Shown here: positions 54,034 to 64,000 of the stretch, in pieces
How the letters are laid out: each line of letters begins with the position of its first letter
How positions within the stretch are numbered: position 1 is the stretch's first letter
Assembly: GCF_009859475.1 (NCBI RefSeq)
Contig: NZ_CP044549.1
Span: forward strand, 5,683,501-5,747,500
Length of the DNA stretch: 64,000 nt
Source: Hydrogenophaga sp. BPS33
GTDB lineage: Bacteria; Pseudomonadota; Gammaproteobacteria; Burkholderiales; Burkholderiaceae_C
Direction of reading: 5' to 3'
The notes under the pieces: model-generated
Database searches by the model: none
The model's input: the letters and a program-made list of their open reading frames with translations, nothing else
Told to the model about the DNA's origin: nothing
Program-made: the position numbers and the translations under genes

Positions 54034-54067
54034 TTAAATTGCACACAATTTAATTGATCGATAGACT
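54034..54067 (+). promoter_or_regulatory. ohrR promoter with OhrR-type palindrome
   Basis: Inverted repeat TTAAATTG / CAATTTAA with a 4-bp centre (54034-54053) overlaps a possible -35 TTGCAC (54039-54044), 17-bp spacer and -10 TAGACT (54062-54067). The expected transcript start is only a few bases before the ohrR ATG at 54076, so the message may be nearly leaderless. OhrR proteins bind AT-rich palindromes of this kind. Confidence 0.65.
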
Positions 54068-54075
54068 CCCATCCC

Positions 54076-54525
54076 ATGAACACCGCGCGCATCTACAGCG
54101 ATCAGGCCCTGCAACTAGACCACCAGCTCTGCTTCGCCCTGTACTCGGCTTCGCTGGCCATGACCAAGCTGTACAAGCCATTGCTGGAAGGCATCGGGCT
54201 TACCTACCCACAGTACCTCGCCATGCTGGTGCTGTGGGAGCAGGACGGCGTGACGGTATCGGAACTCGGCGAGCGCCTGTACCTCGATTCGGGCACGCTC
54301 ACCCCCTTGCTCAAGCGACTCGAAGCCGCCGATCTCGTGACGCGCCTGCGCGACGTGGAAGACGAACGCCGCGTGTTGATCCGCCTCACCGCCGCCGGGC
54401 GCAAACTCAAGGGCCGTGCCACGCGCATTCCGGCATGCGTATTGGAAGCCTCGCAATGCGAGGTGTCCGAAGCCATGGCCTTGACGCAGCAAGTGCGGGC
54501 CCTGCGCGACCGCCTGAGCACCTGA
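54076..54525 (+). CDS. ohrR: Organic-peroxide sensor OhrR (MarR family)
   Basis: 149 residues. Peroxide-sensing C19 in LDHQLCFALYSAS, winged helix with VTVSELGERLYLDSGTLTPLLKRLEAADLV (in part), and DVEDERRVLIRLT in the wing. Two Cys near the C-terminus (ACVLEASQC) could resolve the oxidised C19. It sits 66 bp before ohr in the same direction and represses it until oxidised by organic hydroperoxide. Operator at 54034-54053. Confidence 0.92.
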   Translation: MNTARIYSDQALQLDHQLCFALYSASLAMTKLYKPLLEGIGLTYPQYLAMLVLWEQDGVTVSELGERLYLDSGTLTPLLKRLEAADLVTRLRDVEDERRVLIRLTAAGRKLKGRATRIPACVLEASQCEVSEAMALTQQVRALRDRLST

Positions 54526-54591
54526 CTGCCGTTCTCTTTCGACCTTTCTCAACCCCGCTTCTCACAAGCACCCACCACCAGGAGTTTGACC

Positions 54592-55020
54592 ATGCCCACC
54601 TCCCTCGACAAAGTTCTGTACACCGCGCGCGCCCACACCACCGGTGGCCGCGAAGGCGCTTCGCGCAGCGACGACGGCCTGCTCGACGTGAAGCTCTCCC
54701 CACCCAAGGCCATGGGCGGCGCGGGCAACGCGACCAACCCCGAACAGCTGTTCGCCGCCGGCTACTCCGCCTGCTTCATGGGGGCGCTCAAGCACGTGGC
54801 CGGCATGAAGAAGGTGGCCGTGCCGGCCGACGCATCGATCGACGCCGAAGTCGACATCGGCCCGATCCCGGCCGGCTTCGGCATCGCGGCCCGCCTGGCC
54901 GTGAGCCTGCCCGGCGTGGACCGCGCCGTGGCACAGGATCTGGTGGACACCGCGCACAAGGTATGCCCCTACTCCAACGCCACACGCGGCAACATCGATG
55001 TGACGATCACACTGAAGTAA
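54592..55020 (+). CDS. ohr: Organic hydroperoxide resistance protein Ohr
   Basis: 142 residues from ATG 54592 (GGAGTTTGACC). OsmC/Ohr family with redox C61 in [10 protein letters not shown] and C125 in [10 protein letters not shown], and catalytic R20 and E51. It reduces organic hydroperoxides using lipoylated proteins. Regulated by the adjacent OhrR. A clean terminator follows at 55051-55083. Confidence 0.95.
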   Translation: MPTSLDKVLYTARAHTTGGREGASRSDDGLLDVKLSPPKAMGGAGNATNPEQLFAAGYSACFMGALKHVAGMKKVAVPADASIDAEVDIGPIPAGFGIAARLAVSLPGVDRAVAQDLVDTAHKVCPYSNATRGNIDVTITLK

Positions 55021-55050
55021 GCCCTCTATCCAGCGCACACCCATAAAAGC

Positions 55051-55083
55051 AAAGGCCCACCCGTTAGCGCCGGGTGGGCCTTT
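55051..55083 (+). terminator. Rho-independent terminator after ohr
   Basis: Perfect 13-bp stem AAAGGCCCACCCG / CGGGTGGGCCTTT with a 7-base loop; the right arm ends in TTTAT. It ends the ohrR-ohr unit and, read the other way, the PACE gene. Confidence 0.9.
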
Positions 55084-55164
55084 ATCTTGCTGTTCGAGGC
55101 GCTGGCCTCATCCCTTGGCACAGCCTGGTGCCCGCGCCCGAACACCGACTGGCCGCACGACCGA

Positions 55165-55599
55165 TCAAGCCATCGAGGGCGCCTGGGCCGAGGCAGGCAG
55201 GCCGAAGACGCGATCGAACAGCAGATTGAACACGTATGTGTAGATCAGAAAAAACACGATCAGGCCAAGATCGAGCACGAAGGCCTGCCAGAGCGAGATC
55301 TCCAGCCACCAGGCGAACAGCGGCACCAGCGTGACGACCAAGCCTCCTTCGAAGCCCACCGCGTGCGCGACGCGGCGCCAGAAGCCACGGCCCTTCTTGG
55401 TCTGGCGGGACTCCCAGCGCTCGAACAAAGTGTTGAACACCAGGTTCCAGACAACTGCGATGGCCGAAGCCGCCACAGCGGCCACGCTCGCATGACCCAT
55501 TTCACTGCCCGACAACAGCGCCAGACCGGCAGTGGACATGGCAATGGCGATGATTTCGTAAAGGGTGATGTAGACGACTTTGCGTTTGATGCCTTGCAT
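55165..55599 (-). CDS. PACE-family efflux protein
   Basis: 144 residues, four membrane helices in two repeats: RKVVYITLYEIIAIAMSTAGL, AVVWNLVFNTLFERWE, FWRRVAHAVGFEGGLVV and FVLDLGLIVFFLIYTYVFNLLFD, in parts. The repeated bacterial transmembrane pair with WNLVFN/YTYVFN is the PACE (AceI) signature; members export chlorhexidine and short diamines. It is divergent from the LysR gene, its likely regulator. Confidence 0.9.
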   Translation of the reverse strand: MQGIKRKVVYITLYEIIAIAMSTAGLALLSGSEMGHASVAAVAASAIAVVWNLVFNTLFERWESRQTKKGRGFWRRVAHAVGFEGGLVVTLVPLFAWWLEISLWQAFVLDLGLIVFFLIYTYVFNLLFDRVFGLPASAQAPSMA

Positions 55600-55719
55600 T
55601 GCGGACTTTCTCGAAAAAGCAGCGACCCCACCGCTCAGGTGGGCAATGGCGGCATGTTAAGACGGGTTTTCTGATGAAAAAAGTCAGAAGATTTCAGAAT
55701 TTCTGATAATTTGCCACCC

Positions 55720-56625
55720 ATGGCTTTTTCCAGCGACAACGTCCGCGTGTTTCTCGCCGTGCTCGACAGCGGCTCGTTCTCAGCCGCGGCACGCTTGCTG
55801 GGCCGCGTGCCGTCGGCGGTAAGCATGACGATCGCCAACCTGGAAGCCGAGCTGGACCTGGAACTGTTCGACCGCAGTTCGCGCGAACCGAAACCCACCG
55901 ATGTGGCGCGCGCGCTGGAGCCGCAAGCGCGCCAACTCGCCAGCCAGTTGCGCCAGCTGCAGGCCCACGCCGAGGGCTTGCACCAGGGGTTAGAGCGTCA
56001 GCTCACGGTCGCCATCGCGCCCGAATTGCTGTCGGCGCCATGGAGCGAGCCGCTGGCGGTACTGGCGTCGGAGTTCCCAGCCTTGATCGTGGAGGTGTTG
56101 TCCGCGCCGCAGTCCGATGCGCTGCGCATGCTGCACGCGGGCGATGCGCATCTGGCGCTCGTGTTCGAGCGGCCCGGTACCGACGAACGCGAGGGCTTCC
56201 AGGAGCTCGGCCTGGAGACCCTGGTCGCCGTCATTTCCCCATCGCACCCCGAAGCGCAGGCACGCCAAGGCGCATTTCAACTCAACGACCTGATCGACAT
56301 CCGCCAGATTGCGGTGGTGAGCCGCGACCCGAAAGGACGCGACCCGCGCCTGCTGCTGGCGCGCCATATCTGGCGCACCGACAGCCACCTGGCCACACTG
56401 CGGCTGGTGCAGGCGGGTCTGGGCTGGGCGTATTTGCCGCGCAGCCTGGTCGAACCGCTGGTGTCATCGGGGAGCCTGGTGGAAATCCGTTTCAACAACA
56501 TCAGCAACGAGCTGCGCGTCTGGGTCGATGTGGTGTGGCACATCGATAGGCCCATGGGCCTGGGCGCCAAGCGCTTCATCGAACTGATGCGCAAGGCTGC
56601 CAGCCAGCCGGCAGCCGAAGCCTGA
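55720..56625 (+). CDS. LysR-family transcriptional regulator
   Basis: 301 residues from ATG 55720. Winged helix (FLAVLDSGSFSAAARLLGRVPSAVS in part: SGSFSAAARLLGRVPSAVS) and effector domain. Divergent from the PACE efflux gene across about 120 bp, the usual layout for a PACE regulator. The TCTGATGAAAAAAGTCAGAAG region between them contains short TCAGAA/TTCTGA arms that could be its site. An IS remnant begins 9 bp after the stop. Confidence 0.88.
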   Translation: MAFSSDNVRVFLAVLDSGSFSAAARLLGRVPSAVSMTIANLEAELDLELFDRSSREPKPTDVARALEPQARQLASQLRQLQAHAEGLHQGLERQLTVAIAPELLSAPWSEPLAVLASEFPALIVEVLSAPQSDALRMLHAGDAHLALVFERPGTDEREGFQELGLETLVAVISPSHPEAQARQGAFQLNDLIDIRQIAVVSRDPKGRDPRLLLARHIWRTDSHLATLRLVQAGLGWAYLPRSLVEPLVSSGSLVEIRFNNISNELRVWVDVVWHIDRPMGLGAKRFIELMRKAASQPAAEA

Positions 56626-56757
56626 GCGCGGTCCTGTCTAACGGGGGATGGACCTGTGGGCTGCTGCCGGTTGCGTTGACACCGACCTAAGCTTCTTGGA
56701 CTGCCCCTGGTCCGGTAGACAAACCCCGCCTATCCTTTGAGCATAGGAGGAAGTGCG

Positions 56758-57042
56758 ATGAGCACCCAAAGGTTTTCACCAGAATTCAAGGAAGAGGCAG
56801 TCAAACAGGTCGTCGAACGCGGTTACACCGTGCCCGATGTGGCCGCCCGTTTAGGCGTGTCAGCACACAGTCTGTACAAGTGGGTCAAGGCCGTTGCGCC
56901 AGACAAGTCCGAGCAGCAATCCAAGGAGTTGCTGGAGGCCAAGAGCGAAATTCTTCGGCTGCGTGCCCAGATGCGCCGCATTGAAGAGGAGCGCGACCTA
57001 CTAAAAAAAGCCGCGCGGTACTTTGCCAGGGAGCCCGAGTGA
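56758..57042 (+). CDS. IS-A OrfA (IS3-family transposase, HTH part)
   Basis: 94 residues: FSPEFKEEAVKQVVERGYTV and VPDVAARLGVSAHSLYKWVK form the HTH, followed by a leucine-zipper-like helix (LLEAKSEILRLRAQMRRIEEERDLLKKA in part). Start ATG 56758 after GGAGGAAG. A slippery CTAAAAAAAG (57001-57010) near the end would allow -1 frameshifting into orfB. Confidence 0.9.
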   Translation: MSTQRFSPEFKEEAVKQVVERGYTVPDVAARLGVSAHSLYKWVKAVAPDKSEQQSKELLEAKSEILRLRAQMRRIEEERDLLKKAARYFAREPE

Positions 57043-57893
57043 AGTACCGCTTCATGATCGAACATCGTCATGAATTTGCCCTGAGCCTGATGTGCAGGGT
57101 GCTGCAGGTGGCGCGCGCAGGCTTCTATGCATGGCTGCAATGCCCGCAGTCCGAGCGGGCCAAAGACGACGCTCGGCTGCTTGAAATGATTCGAAATTCA
57201 TACGCAGCAAGTCACGGCGTCTATGGTGCTCGGCGGGTGTTTGCAGATCTTCGCGAGGCGGGTGAAACCTGCGGCCTGCATCGTGTGGAGCGCCTCATGC
57301 AGCGCCACAAGATCAAGGCTGTGCGTGGCTACAAGAAGCCTCGATCGATTGCAGGAAGACCCTCCCTCATTGCGCCAAACCACCTGCAACGCGAATTCAC
57401 GGTGGACGCGCCCAACAAGGTCTGGGTCACCGACATCACCTACATCCGGACCTGGCAAGGCTGGCTGTATCTGGCGGTGGTCTTGGACCTCTACGCCCGC
57501 AAGGTAGTGGGCTGGTCCATGAAGCCCTCGTTGAGCAGAGAGCTCGCGTTGGACGCTGTGCTGATGGCCGTGTGGCGTCGAAAGCCCCAACAGCGGGTCA
57601 TTGTGCACAGCGACCAGGGCAGCCAGTACGGAAGTGACGACTTCAAGCGGTTTTGTTCAGCCCACGACCTCGAGCCGAGCATGAGCAGACGGGGGAACTG
57701 CTGGGACAATGCCGTTGCCGAGTCCTTCTTCAGCAGCCTGAAGAAAGAGCGCATCCAGAAGCGCATTTACAAGACCAGGGACCTGGCACGCTCCGATGTC
57801 TTCGACTACATCGAAGCGTTCTACAACCGAACCCGCCGCCACAGCCACCTGGGCGGCGTCAGTCCCGAAGCGTTTGAACGCGCTTCGGCTTGA
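57039..57893 (+). CDS. IS-A OrfB (DDE transposase)
   Basis: 284 residues from GTG 57039, overlapping orfA by 4 bp in the -1 frame. The rve integrase core has the DDE triad: D in VTDITYI, D in HSDQGSQY and E in NAVAESFFSSLKKE. HTH-like HGVYGARRVFADLRE precedes it. Probably translated as an OrfAB fusion by frameshifting at the A7 run. It looks intact. Confidence 0.92.
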   Translation: MKYRFMIEHRHEFALSLMCRVLQVARAGFYAWLQCPQSERAKDDARLLEMIRNSYAASHGVYGARRVFADLREAGETCGLHRVERLMQRHKIKAVRGYKKPRSIAGRPSLIAPNHLQREFTVDAPNKVWVTDITYIRTWQGWLYLAVVLDLYARKVVGWSMKPSLSRELALDAVLMAVWRRKPQQRVIVHSDQGSQYGSDDFKRFCSAHDLEPSMSRRGNCWDNAVAESFFSSLKKERIQKRIYKTRDLARSDVFDYIEAFYNRTRRHSHLGGVSPEAFERASA

Positions 57894-57909
57894 GGCGACG
57901 GTTTGTCTA

Positions 57910-58779
57910 CTAGACCGGGGGCAGTCCATCTTGAGCTTGTTCGAACTGTACGGGACTGAGATAGCCGAGTGTCGAATGCCGACGCGTCGGGTTGTAGAAG
58001 CACTCGATGTAGTCGAACACGTCTGAGCGGGCCGGCCCTCGCGTCCGATACACCTTGCGGGCTATGCGCTCGGTCTTGAGCGAACTGAAGAAGCTCTCCA
58101 TGGCCGAGTTGTCCCAGACCTCACCGGCCCGGCTCATGCTGCAAGTGATGCCCTGTTCATCCAGCAGCTTCTGGAAGTGCTCGCTGGTGTACTGGCTGCC
58201 CTGGTCGGAGTGGTGCAGCAGGGCCACGGGCTTGCCCCGGCGCCACACTGCCATCATCAGCGCGTCCACCACGAGCTGCGAGGTCATGCTCTCCTGCATC
58301 GACCATCCCACGATGCGACGGGAGTACAGGTCCAGCACCGCCGCCACATACAGCCAACCCTCGGCTGTCCAGATATAGGTGAAATCGGCCACCCACTTCT
58401 GGTTCGGGCCGTCGGCCTGGAACTGGCGGTCCAGCACGTTGTCGGCTATTGCGCTGCGCACGCCACGGTCCTTGGGCAGTCCGCGTCGTCGGGGCCGAGC
58501 ACGCAGTGCCTGCTCTCGCATGAGCCGCTCGATGCGGTGCAGGCCACAAGCCAGGCCTTGCGCCAGAACGTCGTGCCACACGCGTCGTGCGCCATAGGTG
58601 CGGTCGCTGCGCACGAAGCTCTGACGCACCTGCGCGCCCAGCACCTCGTCGCTAAGGCTGCGTCGGCTCCTGGGCCGCGTGAGCCAGGCGTAGAAGCCGC
58701 CCCGCGAGACACCGAGCGCCCCGCACATCAGATTGACCAGCCAGGCCCCTCGGTGTTTCGCCACGAAGCCGAACTTCAC
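57910..58779 (-). pseudogene. IS-B OrfB, last codons replaced by IS-A
   Basis: The DDE core is complete (VADFTYI, HSDQGSQYTS, NSAMESFFSSLKTE) and the GTG start at 58779 overlaps orfA. The last codons (DGLPPV) and stop come from the right inverted repeat of IS-A. The native end would be QEA then stop. The catalytic core is intact, but the element cannot move without its cut orfA and lost end. Confidence 0.85.
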
Positions 58780-58896
58780 ATCGACTCCTTCGCGAAGTAG
58801 GCCGCGGCTTTTTTCAGGATGTCGCGCTCCATCTTGAGCTTGGCCACGTCCTTGCGTAGCCGCGCTATCTCAGCATCCTGGGCCTTCTGTTTGCCG
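58776..58896 (-). pseudogene. IS-B OrfA fragment
   Basis: Only the C-terminal about 40 codons remain: KAQDAEIARLRKDVAKLKME and RDILKKAAAYFAKESM, then stop overlapping the orfB start. The N-terminal HTH is cut off by the left end of IS-C at about 58897. Confidence 0.8.
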
Positions 58897-58978
58897 TTGA
58901 CTCTGTCCCCGGATTTCGAACCGTTCGGTTACAGAGAGAACCGCCATGATGAAGGCCCCAAGTGGGCAGGAGCATGTC

Positions 58979-59245
58979 GTGAAGAAGAGCAAGTTCACCG
59001 AGGAGCAGATCGCCTTTGCCCTCAAGCAAGCCGAGCTGGGAACGCGGGTTGAGGAGGTCTGTCGCAAGATGGGCATCAGCGACGCGACGTTTTATGTGTG
59101 GAAGAAGCGTTACGGCGGTGTCGGCCCGTCTGAGCTGAGGCGGTTGCGCCAACTCGAAGAAGAGAACCGCAAGCTCAAGCAGATCGTGGCCGACCTGAGC
59201 CTGGACAAGGCGATGCTGCAGGCGGTGGTCGCAAAAAAGCTTTGA
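58979..59245 (+). CDS. IS-C OrfA (HTH transposase subunit)
   Basis: 88 residues from GTG 58979, which has AGGAG upstream; the usual length for IS407-group OrfA. KFTEEQIAFALKQAELGT, VCRKMGISDATFYVWKKRYGG and LRRLRQLEEENRKLKQIV (helix-turn-helix and zipper). It overlaps orfB by 4 bp. Confidence 0.88.
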   Translation: MKKSKFTEEQIAFALKQAELGTRVEEVCRKMGISDATFYVWKKRYGGVGPSELRRLRQLEEENRKLKQIVADLSLDKAMLQAVVAKKL

Positions 59246-59838
59246 GGCCTTCCCAGCGCCGCGAGTTGGTGCCCGAGTTGATGCAACGCTTTGGTTGCAG
59301 CCAGCGCAATGCTTTGCGCGTGGTGAAGATGTCGGCCTCGACCTATCTCTACGTCTCGCAACGCAAGGACGAGGGTTTGCTCAAAGCGCGCATCAAGGAG
59401 ATCACCGACACGCGAGTGCACTACGGCTATCGCCGGGTGCATGTGATGTTGCGCAGAGAGGGCCACATGGACAACGTGAAACGGGTGTATCGCCTCTACC
59501 GTGAGGAGGGACTGTCGCTGCGCCTCAAGCGCCCTCGGCGCAACAAGGCCGCCAAGCTCAGGCAACCGAAGCATCTTGCCCACGCGATCAATGAGATCTG
59601 GAGCATGGATTTCGTGGCCGATGCGCTCTTCGATGGTCGCAAGCTGCGCATGCTCACTGTTGTCGATCTGTTCACGCGCGAGAGCCTTGCCATCGACGTT
59701 GGTCAAAGCCTCAAGGGTGAGGACGTCGTGCGTGTGCTCACGGCGATCACACAGGAGCGAGGGCTGCCGCGCACGATCAAGTCTGACAATGGCAGCGAGT
59801 TCATCTCCAAGGTGATGGACAAGTGGGCGTACGAGCGC
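59242..59838 (+). pseudogene. IS-C OrfB, 5' part
   Basis: 199 codons with the first two DDE acids: D in WSMDFVADAL and D in KSDNGSEF. It breaks off after DKWAYER, where IS-D is inserted. It continues at 61160. Confidence 0.88.
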
Positions 59839-59877
59839 TGAATCGCCCCGGGATTCGCGGAGGCTGTTTGGTTTAAG

Positions 59878-60729
59878 TCAGGCCACCACCTCGGTGTTCT
59901 GACTGGCGAGTTGCCGGTAGTAGTTTGCCTCAGCCTCTGCTGGCGGTATGTACCCGATGGGTTCGAGCAGGCGATGGTGGTTGAACCAGGACACCCATTC
60001 AAGGGTCGCCAGCTCCACCGCCTCCTTGGTCTTCCATGGCGCTCGACGGTGAATCAACTCGGCCTTGTAGAGCCCGTTGATGGTCTCTGCCAAGGCGTTG
60101 TCGTAGCTGTCGCCCTTGCTGCCCACAGACGGCTCGATGCCGGCCTCAGCCAGCCGTTCGGAGTATCGGATGCTGACGTATTGAGAGCCCCTGTCGCTGT
60201 GGCATATCAGGCTTCCATCGCGCTCTGGCTGCCGGGCGTACAGGGCCTGCTCCAGCGCATCGAGCACGAAGTCCGTACGCATTGAACTGCTCACCCGCCA
60301 ACCCACGATGCGTCGGGCAAACACGTCGATGACAAAGGCCACATAGAGCCAGCCCTGCCAGGTCGAGACATAGGTGAAGTCGCTGACCCAAAGCTGGTTG
60401 GGCCGCTCGGCCCGGAACTGCCGGTTCACGCGGTCCAGCGGGCAAGGTGCCTTGGCATCACTGATGGTGGTGCGCACGACCTTGCCACGCATCACACCGC
60501 GCAGCCCGAGCTTGCGCATCAAGCGCTCGACCGTGCAGCGAGCCACAGACACGCCTTCGCGGGCCAGTTGCCGCCACACCTTGTCGGCACCATAGACCTG
60601 CATGTTGGCCTGCCAGACACGTTCAATCTGTGGCATTAGCATCTCGTCGCGCTGCGCCCGGGCGCAGCGCTTGTGGGGCTCTCGCTGTTGCGCAGCGTGC
60701 CTTCGATATGCCGATGGGGCGACCTGCAA
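59878..60729 (-). CDS. IS-D OrfB (DDE transposase)
   Basis: 283 residues from the first ATG-like start; the frame is open 20 codons upstream ([20 protein letters not shown]), so it is probably translated as a fusion with OrfA by frameshifting. DDE core: D in VSDFTYVSTW, D in HSDRGSQYVS and E in NALAETINGLYKAE. Ends QLASQNTEVVA. Looks intact. Confidence 0.9.
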   Translation of the reverse strand: MQVAPSAYRRHAAQQREPHKRCARAQRDEMLMPQIERVWQANMQVYGADKVWRQLAREGVSVARCTVERLMRKLGLRGVMRGKVVRTTISDAKAPCPLDRVNRQFRAERPNQLWVSDFTYVSTWQGWLYVAFVIDVFARRIVGWRVSSSMRTDFVLDALEQALYARQPERDGSLICHSDRGSQYVSIRYSERLAEAGIEPSVGSKGDSYDNALAETINGLYKAELIHRRAPWKTKEAVELATLEWVSWFNHHRLLEPIGYIPPAEAEANYYRQLASQNTEVVA

Positions 60730-60785
60730 GACCTTGCAGAGCGGCTCGACCCCGAAGGCATCGCGATGCTTGTCGATGAAGTCCT

Positions 60786-61109
60786 TCAGGACTTGAGCCG
60801 GCGGTCGAGCTCCGCTTGGGCGAAAAACGCGCTGGCCAGCTTCAATATCTCATTGGCCCGGCGCAGCTCCTTGACCTCGCGCTCCAGCTCCTTCATCCGC
60901 TGAGCCTCGCTGGTCGTGACGCCCTCACGCACACCGGCATCGACCTCGGCGCGCTTGACCCATTCGTTCAAGGTCTGCGGCACGCAGCCAATCTTGGGCG
61001 CAATGGACTCAATGGCCGCCCACAGCGACGGGTACTCTCTACGGTGCTCTTGCACCATCCTCACTGCCCGCTCACGCACCTCGGGCGAAAACTTGTTCGA
61101 CTTGCTCAT
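60786..61109 (-). CDS. IS-D OrfA (HTH transposase subunit)
   Basis: 107 residues: [40 protein letters not shown] and a coiled coil ([20 protein letters not shown]). The stop lies within the extended orfB frame, as in IS3 elements that fuse OrfA to OrfB. Start ATG 61109. Confidence 0.9.
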   Translation of the reverse strand: MSKSNKFSPEVRERAVRMVQEHRREYPSLWAAIESIAPKIGCVPQTLNEWVKRAEVDAGVREGVTTSEAQRMKELEREVKELRRANEILKLASAFFAQAELDRRLKS

Positions 61110-61159
61110 GGCTCAATCCTCTCAGAGTGTTGAGCCTCCTCAAAACCCGGGGCGATTCA

Positions 61160-61444
61160 CGCAGGGTGGAGCTTGACTTCAGCCGCCCGGGCAAGCCGAC
61201 CGACAACGCCAATGTGGAGAGTTTCAACGGGCGGCTGCGCCAGGAGTGCCTCAATGCCACCTGGTTCATGTCGCTCGACGATGCTCGGGGCAAGATCGAG
61301 GCATGGCGCCAGTACTACAACGAGAGTCGTCCCCACTCCGCGCTAGACTGGGCGACACCCGCCGAATTCGCCCGTCGTTGCAGGCAACTCCCCGCAACGA
61401 CGATCTCAGAGGAGCCGGAAATCTCTACTTCCGGGCGGTACTGA
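61160..61444 (+). pseudogene. IS-C OrfB, 3' part
   Basis: Continues the split orfB: VELDFSRPGKPTDNANVESF with the catalytic Glu, then GRLRQECLNATWF, YYNESRPHSALDWATPAEFA. The C-terminal extra residues (EEPEISTSGRY) run into the tandem-repeated end of the element. Confidence 0.88.
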
Positions 61445-61511
61445 ATCGGGTACAGGGTCAAGAGCCGGAAATCCCTACTTCCGGGCGGTACTGAATCGGG
61501 TACAGCGTCAG
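61412..61511 (+). repeat. 50-bp tandem duplication at the right end of IS-C
   Basis: Two 50-bp units (61412-61461 and 61462-61511) beginning GAGCCGGAAAT and differing at only a few positions. Each carries a GGGTACAG(G/C)GTCA terminus-like end. It may result from a failed transposition or replication slippage. Confidence 0.8.
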
Positions 61512-61598
61512 ACAGGGTCAATCAACATGTGCGACCCAGCCGCTTACCTAGAAGAAACCGGACAGCTACTTACATTGAATTCCGATAAAGCCATAAAG

Positions 61599-61637
61599 CC
61601 CAAACCCCCAAGTACGAGGAGTACGAGGGGGTTTGGG
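61599..61637 (-). terminator. rRNA operon terminator
   Basis: Perfect 11-bp stem CCCAAACCCCC / GGGGGTTTGGG with a 17-base loop, located just past the 3' end of 5S rRNA on the minus strand. It is the expected position for the rrn terminator. The IS cluster begins beyond it. Confidence 0.8.
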
Positions 61638-61650
61638 TGGCTTGGTAAGA

Positions 61651-61764
61651 GCCTGACGATGACCTACTTTCACACGGGAACCCGCACTATCATCGGCGCA
61701 AAGGCGTTTCACTGTCCTGTTCGGGATGGGAAGGAGTGGTACCACCTCGCTATGGTCGTCAGGC
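61651..61764 (-). rRNA. rrf: 5S ribosomal RNA
   Basis: About 114 nt. Read on the minus strand it starts TGCCTGACGACCATAGCGAG, contains the loop with ACCACTCCTTCCCATCCCGA, and ends GTCATCGTCAGGCTC; the first and last about 10 bases pair. It lies downstream of 23S, the standard order. Confidence 0.93.
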
Positions 61765-61931
61765 ATAACTTGTTGTTCTAGTTGTGCACACGCACGACCG
61801 GAACGAATTCATAGAGCTTCGAATCAGCTATTTTGATTGCAGCCAACGAGAAACTCATTGCTGAGTTCTCAGGCATAACATGACTTTTAGTCAGATGACA
61901 TTTGACCTTGATGATTTTCATCAAAGTTATA
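61765..61931 (-). other. 23S-5S spacer
   Basis: 167 bp, AT-rich compared with its surroundings. No tRNA is visible in it. It contains GTTATGCCTGAGAACTCAGC-type sequence that could pair during rRNA processing. Confidence 0.7.

Positions 61932-64000
<2,069 letters not shown>

Larger units (their letters stand above)
56697..57928 (+). mobile_element. IS-A: intact IS3-family element
   Basis: 1232 bp with terminal inverted repeats of 29 bp, 26 matching (56697-56725 and 57900-57928; TGGACTGCCCC at the tips), flanked by the 3-bp direct repeat TCT. It carries orfA and orfB. Both look intact, and it sits inside IS-B, so it is the younger of the two. Confidence 0.9.
56635..58896 (-). mobile_element. 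IS-B: IS3-family remnant split by IS-A and cut by IS-C
   Basis: The element is in minus orientation. Its orfB (57910-58779) is interrupted near its end by IS-A; removing IS-A and one 3-bp repeat restores VQFEQAQEA and a stop, with the rest of the element at 56635-56696. Its orfA is cut at 58896 by the left end of IS-C. The probable left terminus begins TGTCTAACGGGGG; the other terminus is lost. Confidence 0.8.
59839..61159 (-). mobile_element. IS-D: intact IS3-family element inside IS-C
   Basis: 1321 bp, minus orientation, with 27-bp terminal inverted repeats (24 match; TGAATCGCCCCGGG at the tips) and flanking 3-bp direct repeat CGC (59836-59838 and 61160-61162). It carries orfA (60786-61109) and orfB (59878-60729). 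It is the youngest insertion in the IS-C/IS-D pair. Confidence 0.9.
58897..61511 (+). mobile_element. IS-C: IS3-family (IS407-like) element interrupted by IS-D
   Basis: Left end TTGACTCTGTCCCC at 58897; right ends of the form GGGTACAGGGTCAA near 61448-61461, followed by a 50-bp tandem copy of the end region. orfA is complete (58979-59245); orfB is split by IS-D at 59838/61160. Removing IS-D and one CGC restores a continuous orfB. Which of the tandem ends is the true terminus is not certain. Confidence 0.82.

Noticed and set aside
61765..61931. A tRNA in the 23S-5S spacer
   Set aside because: No cloverleaf or TTCAAATC-type T-loop is visible; the spacer is short and AT-rich.

Overview
The window looks like chromosome of a high-GC betaproteobacterium, most likely Burkholderiales/Comamonadaceae. 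This is inferred from gene content and style: a flagellar-type che cluster with cheD, several Bug-type (tripartite tricarboxylate transporter) periplasmic receptors, a glucarate/galactarate module, and GC-rich hairpin repeats between genes. No species can be named from the sequence alone.

Layout. 1-6.6 kb: chemotaxis cluster (receiver-kinase fragment, CheZ-like protein, CheY, CheA, CheR, CheD, CheB). 6.6-9.1 kb: hypothetical protein, DUF2889 protein, diheme cytochrome c. 9.1-12.8 kb: lower-GC accessory island with an AbiE-like pair (antitoxin-like regulator fused to a PD-(D/E)XK nuclease-like domain, plus a nucleotidyltransferase) behind a promoter covered by a perfect palindrome; then DUF1810, a small Cys/His-rich secreted protein, and a broken ScoMcrA-N/DUF3883 restriction-like gene. 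12.9-23.5 kb: SDR/SnoaL/LysR unit, DUF445, a Bug receptor with an aspartoacylase-like enzyme and LysR, a halogenase-like flavoprotein, a UbiE-like methyltransferase, and a universal stress protein. 23.6-29.6 kb: substrate-binding lipoprotein overlapping a PAS histidine kinase, BON lipoprotein, trypsin-like protein, IclR regulator. 29.8-36.8 kb: catabolic operon of unknown substrate (TauD-like oxygenase, two Bug receptors, amidohydrolase, NTF2-like, flavin reductase, cupin) with a divergent LysR. 36.9-44.3 kb: D-glucarate/galactarate catabolism (garR, garL-like, gudD, Bug receptor, LacI regulator, garD) with three copies of one palindromic operator. 44.3-56.6 kb: a lipoprotein gene and its decayed duplicate, PLD enzyme, ArsC, an IclR plus a two-gene split version of QuiC-type dehydroshikimate dehydratase, a histidine kinase, an orphan ATP-synthase c-subunit-like gene, ohrR/ohr, PACE efflux protein, LysR. 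56.6-61.5 kb: four IS3-family elements in nested insertions. 61.6-64 kb: end of an rRNA operon on the minus strand (terminator, 5S, 3' part of 23S).

How it works together. The che genes form one signalling unit (kinase, adaptation enzymes, response regulator); cheW and receptors are not in view. The gar/gud genes make a route from either aldarate to glycerate, lacking only glycerate kinase here, under one LacI repressor. The AbiE-like pair with its operator is the best candidate for a new or poorly described system: it resembles a type IV toxin-antitoxin pair, but the antitoxin-like partner carries a nuclease-fold domain with its acidic/lysine motif intact. Family assignments were made by reading motifs, with no database search; functions of hypothetical genes are left open.
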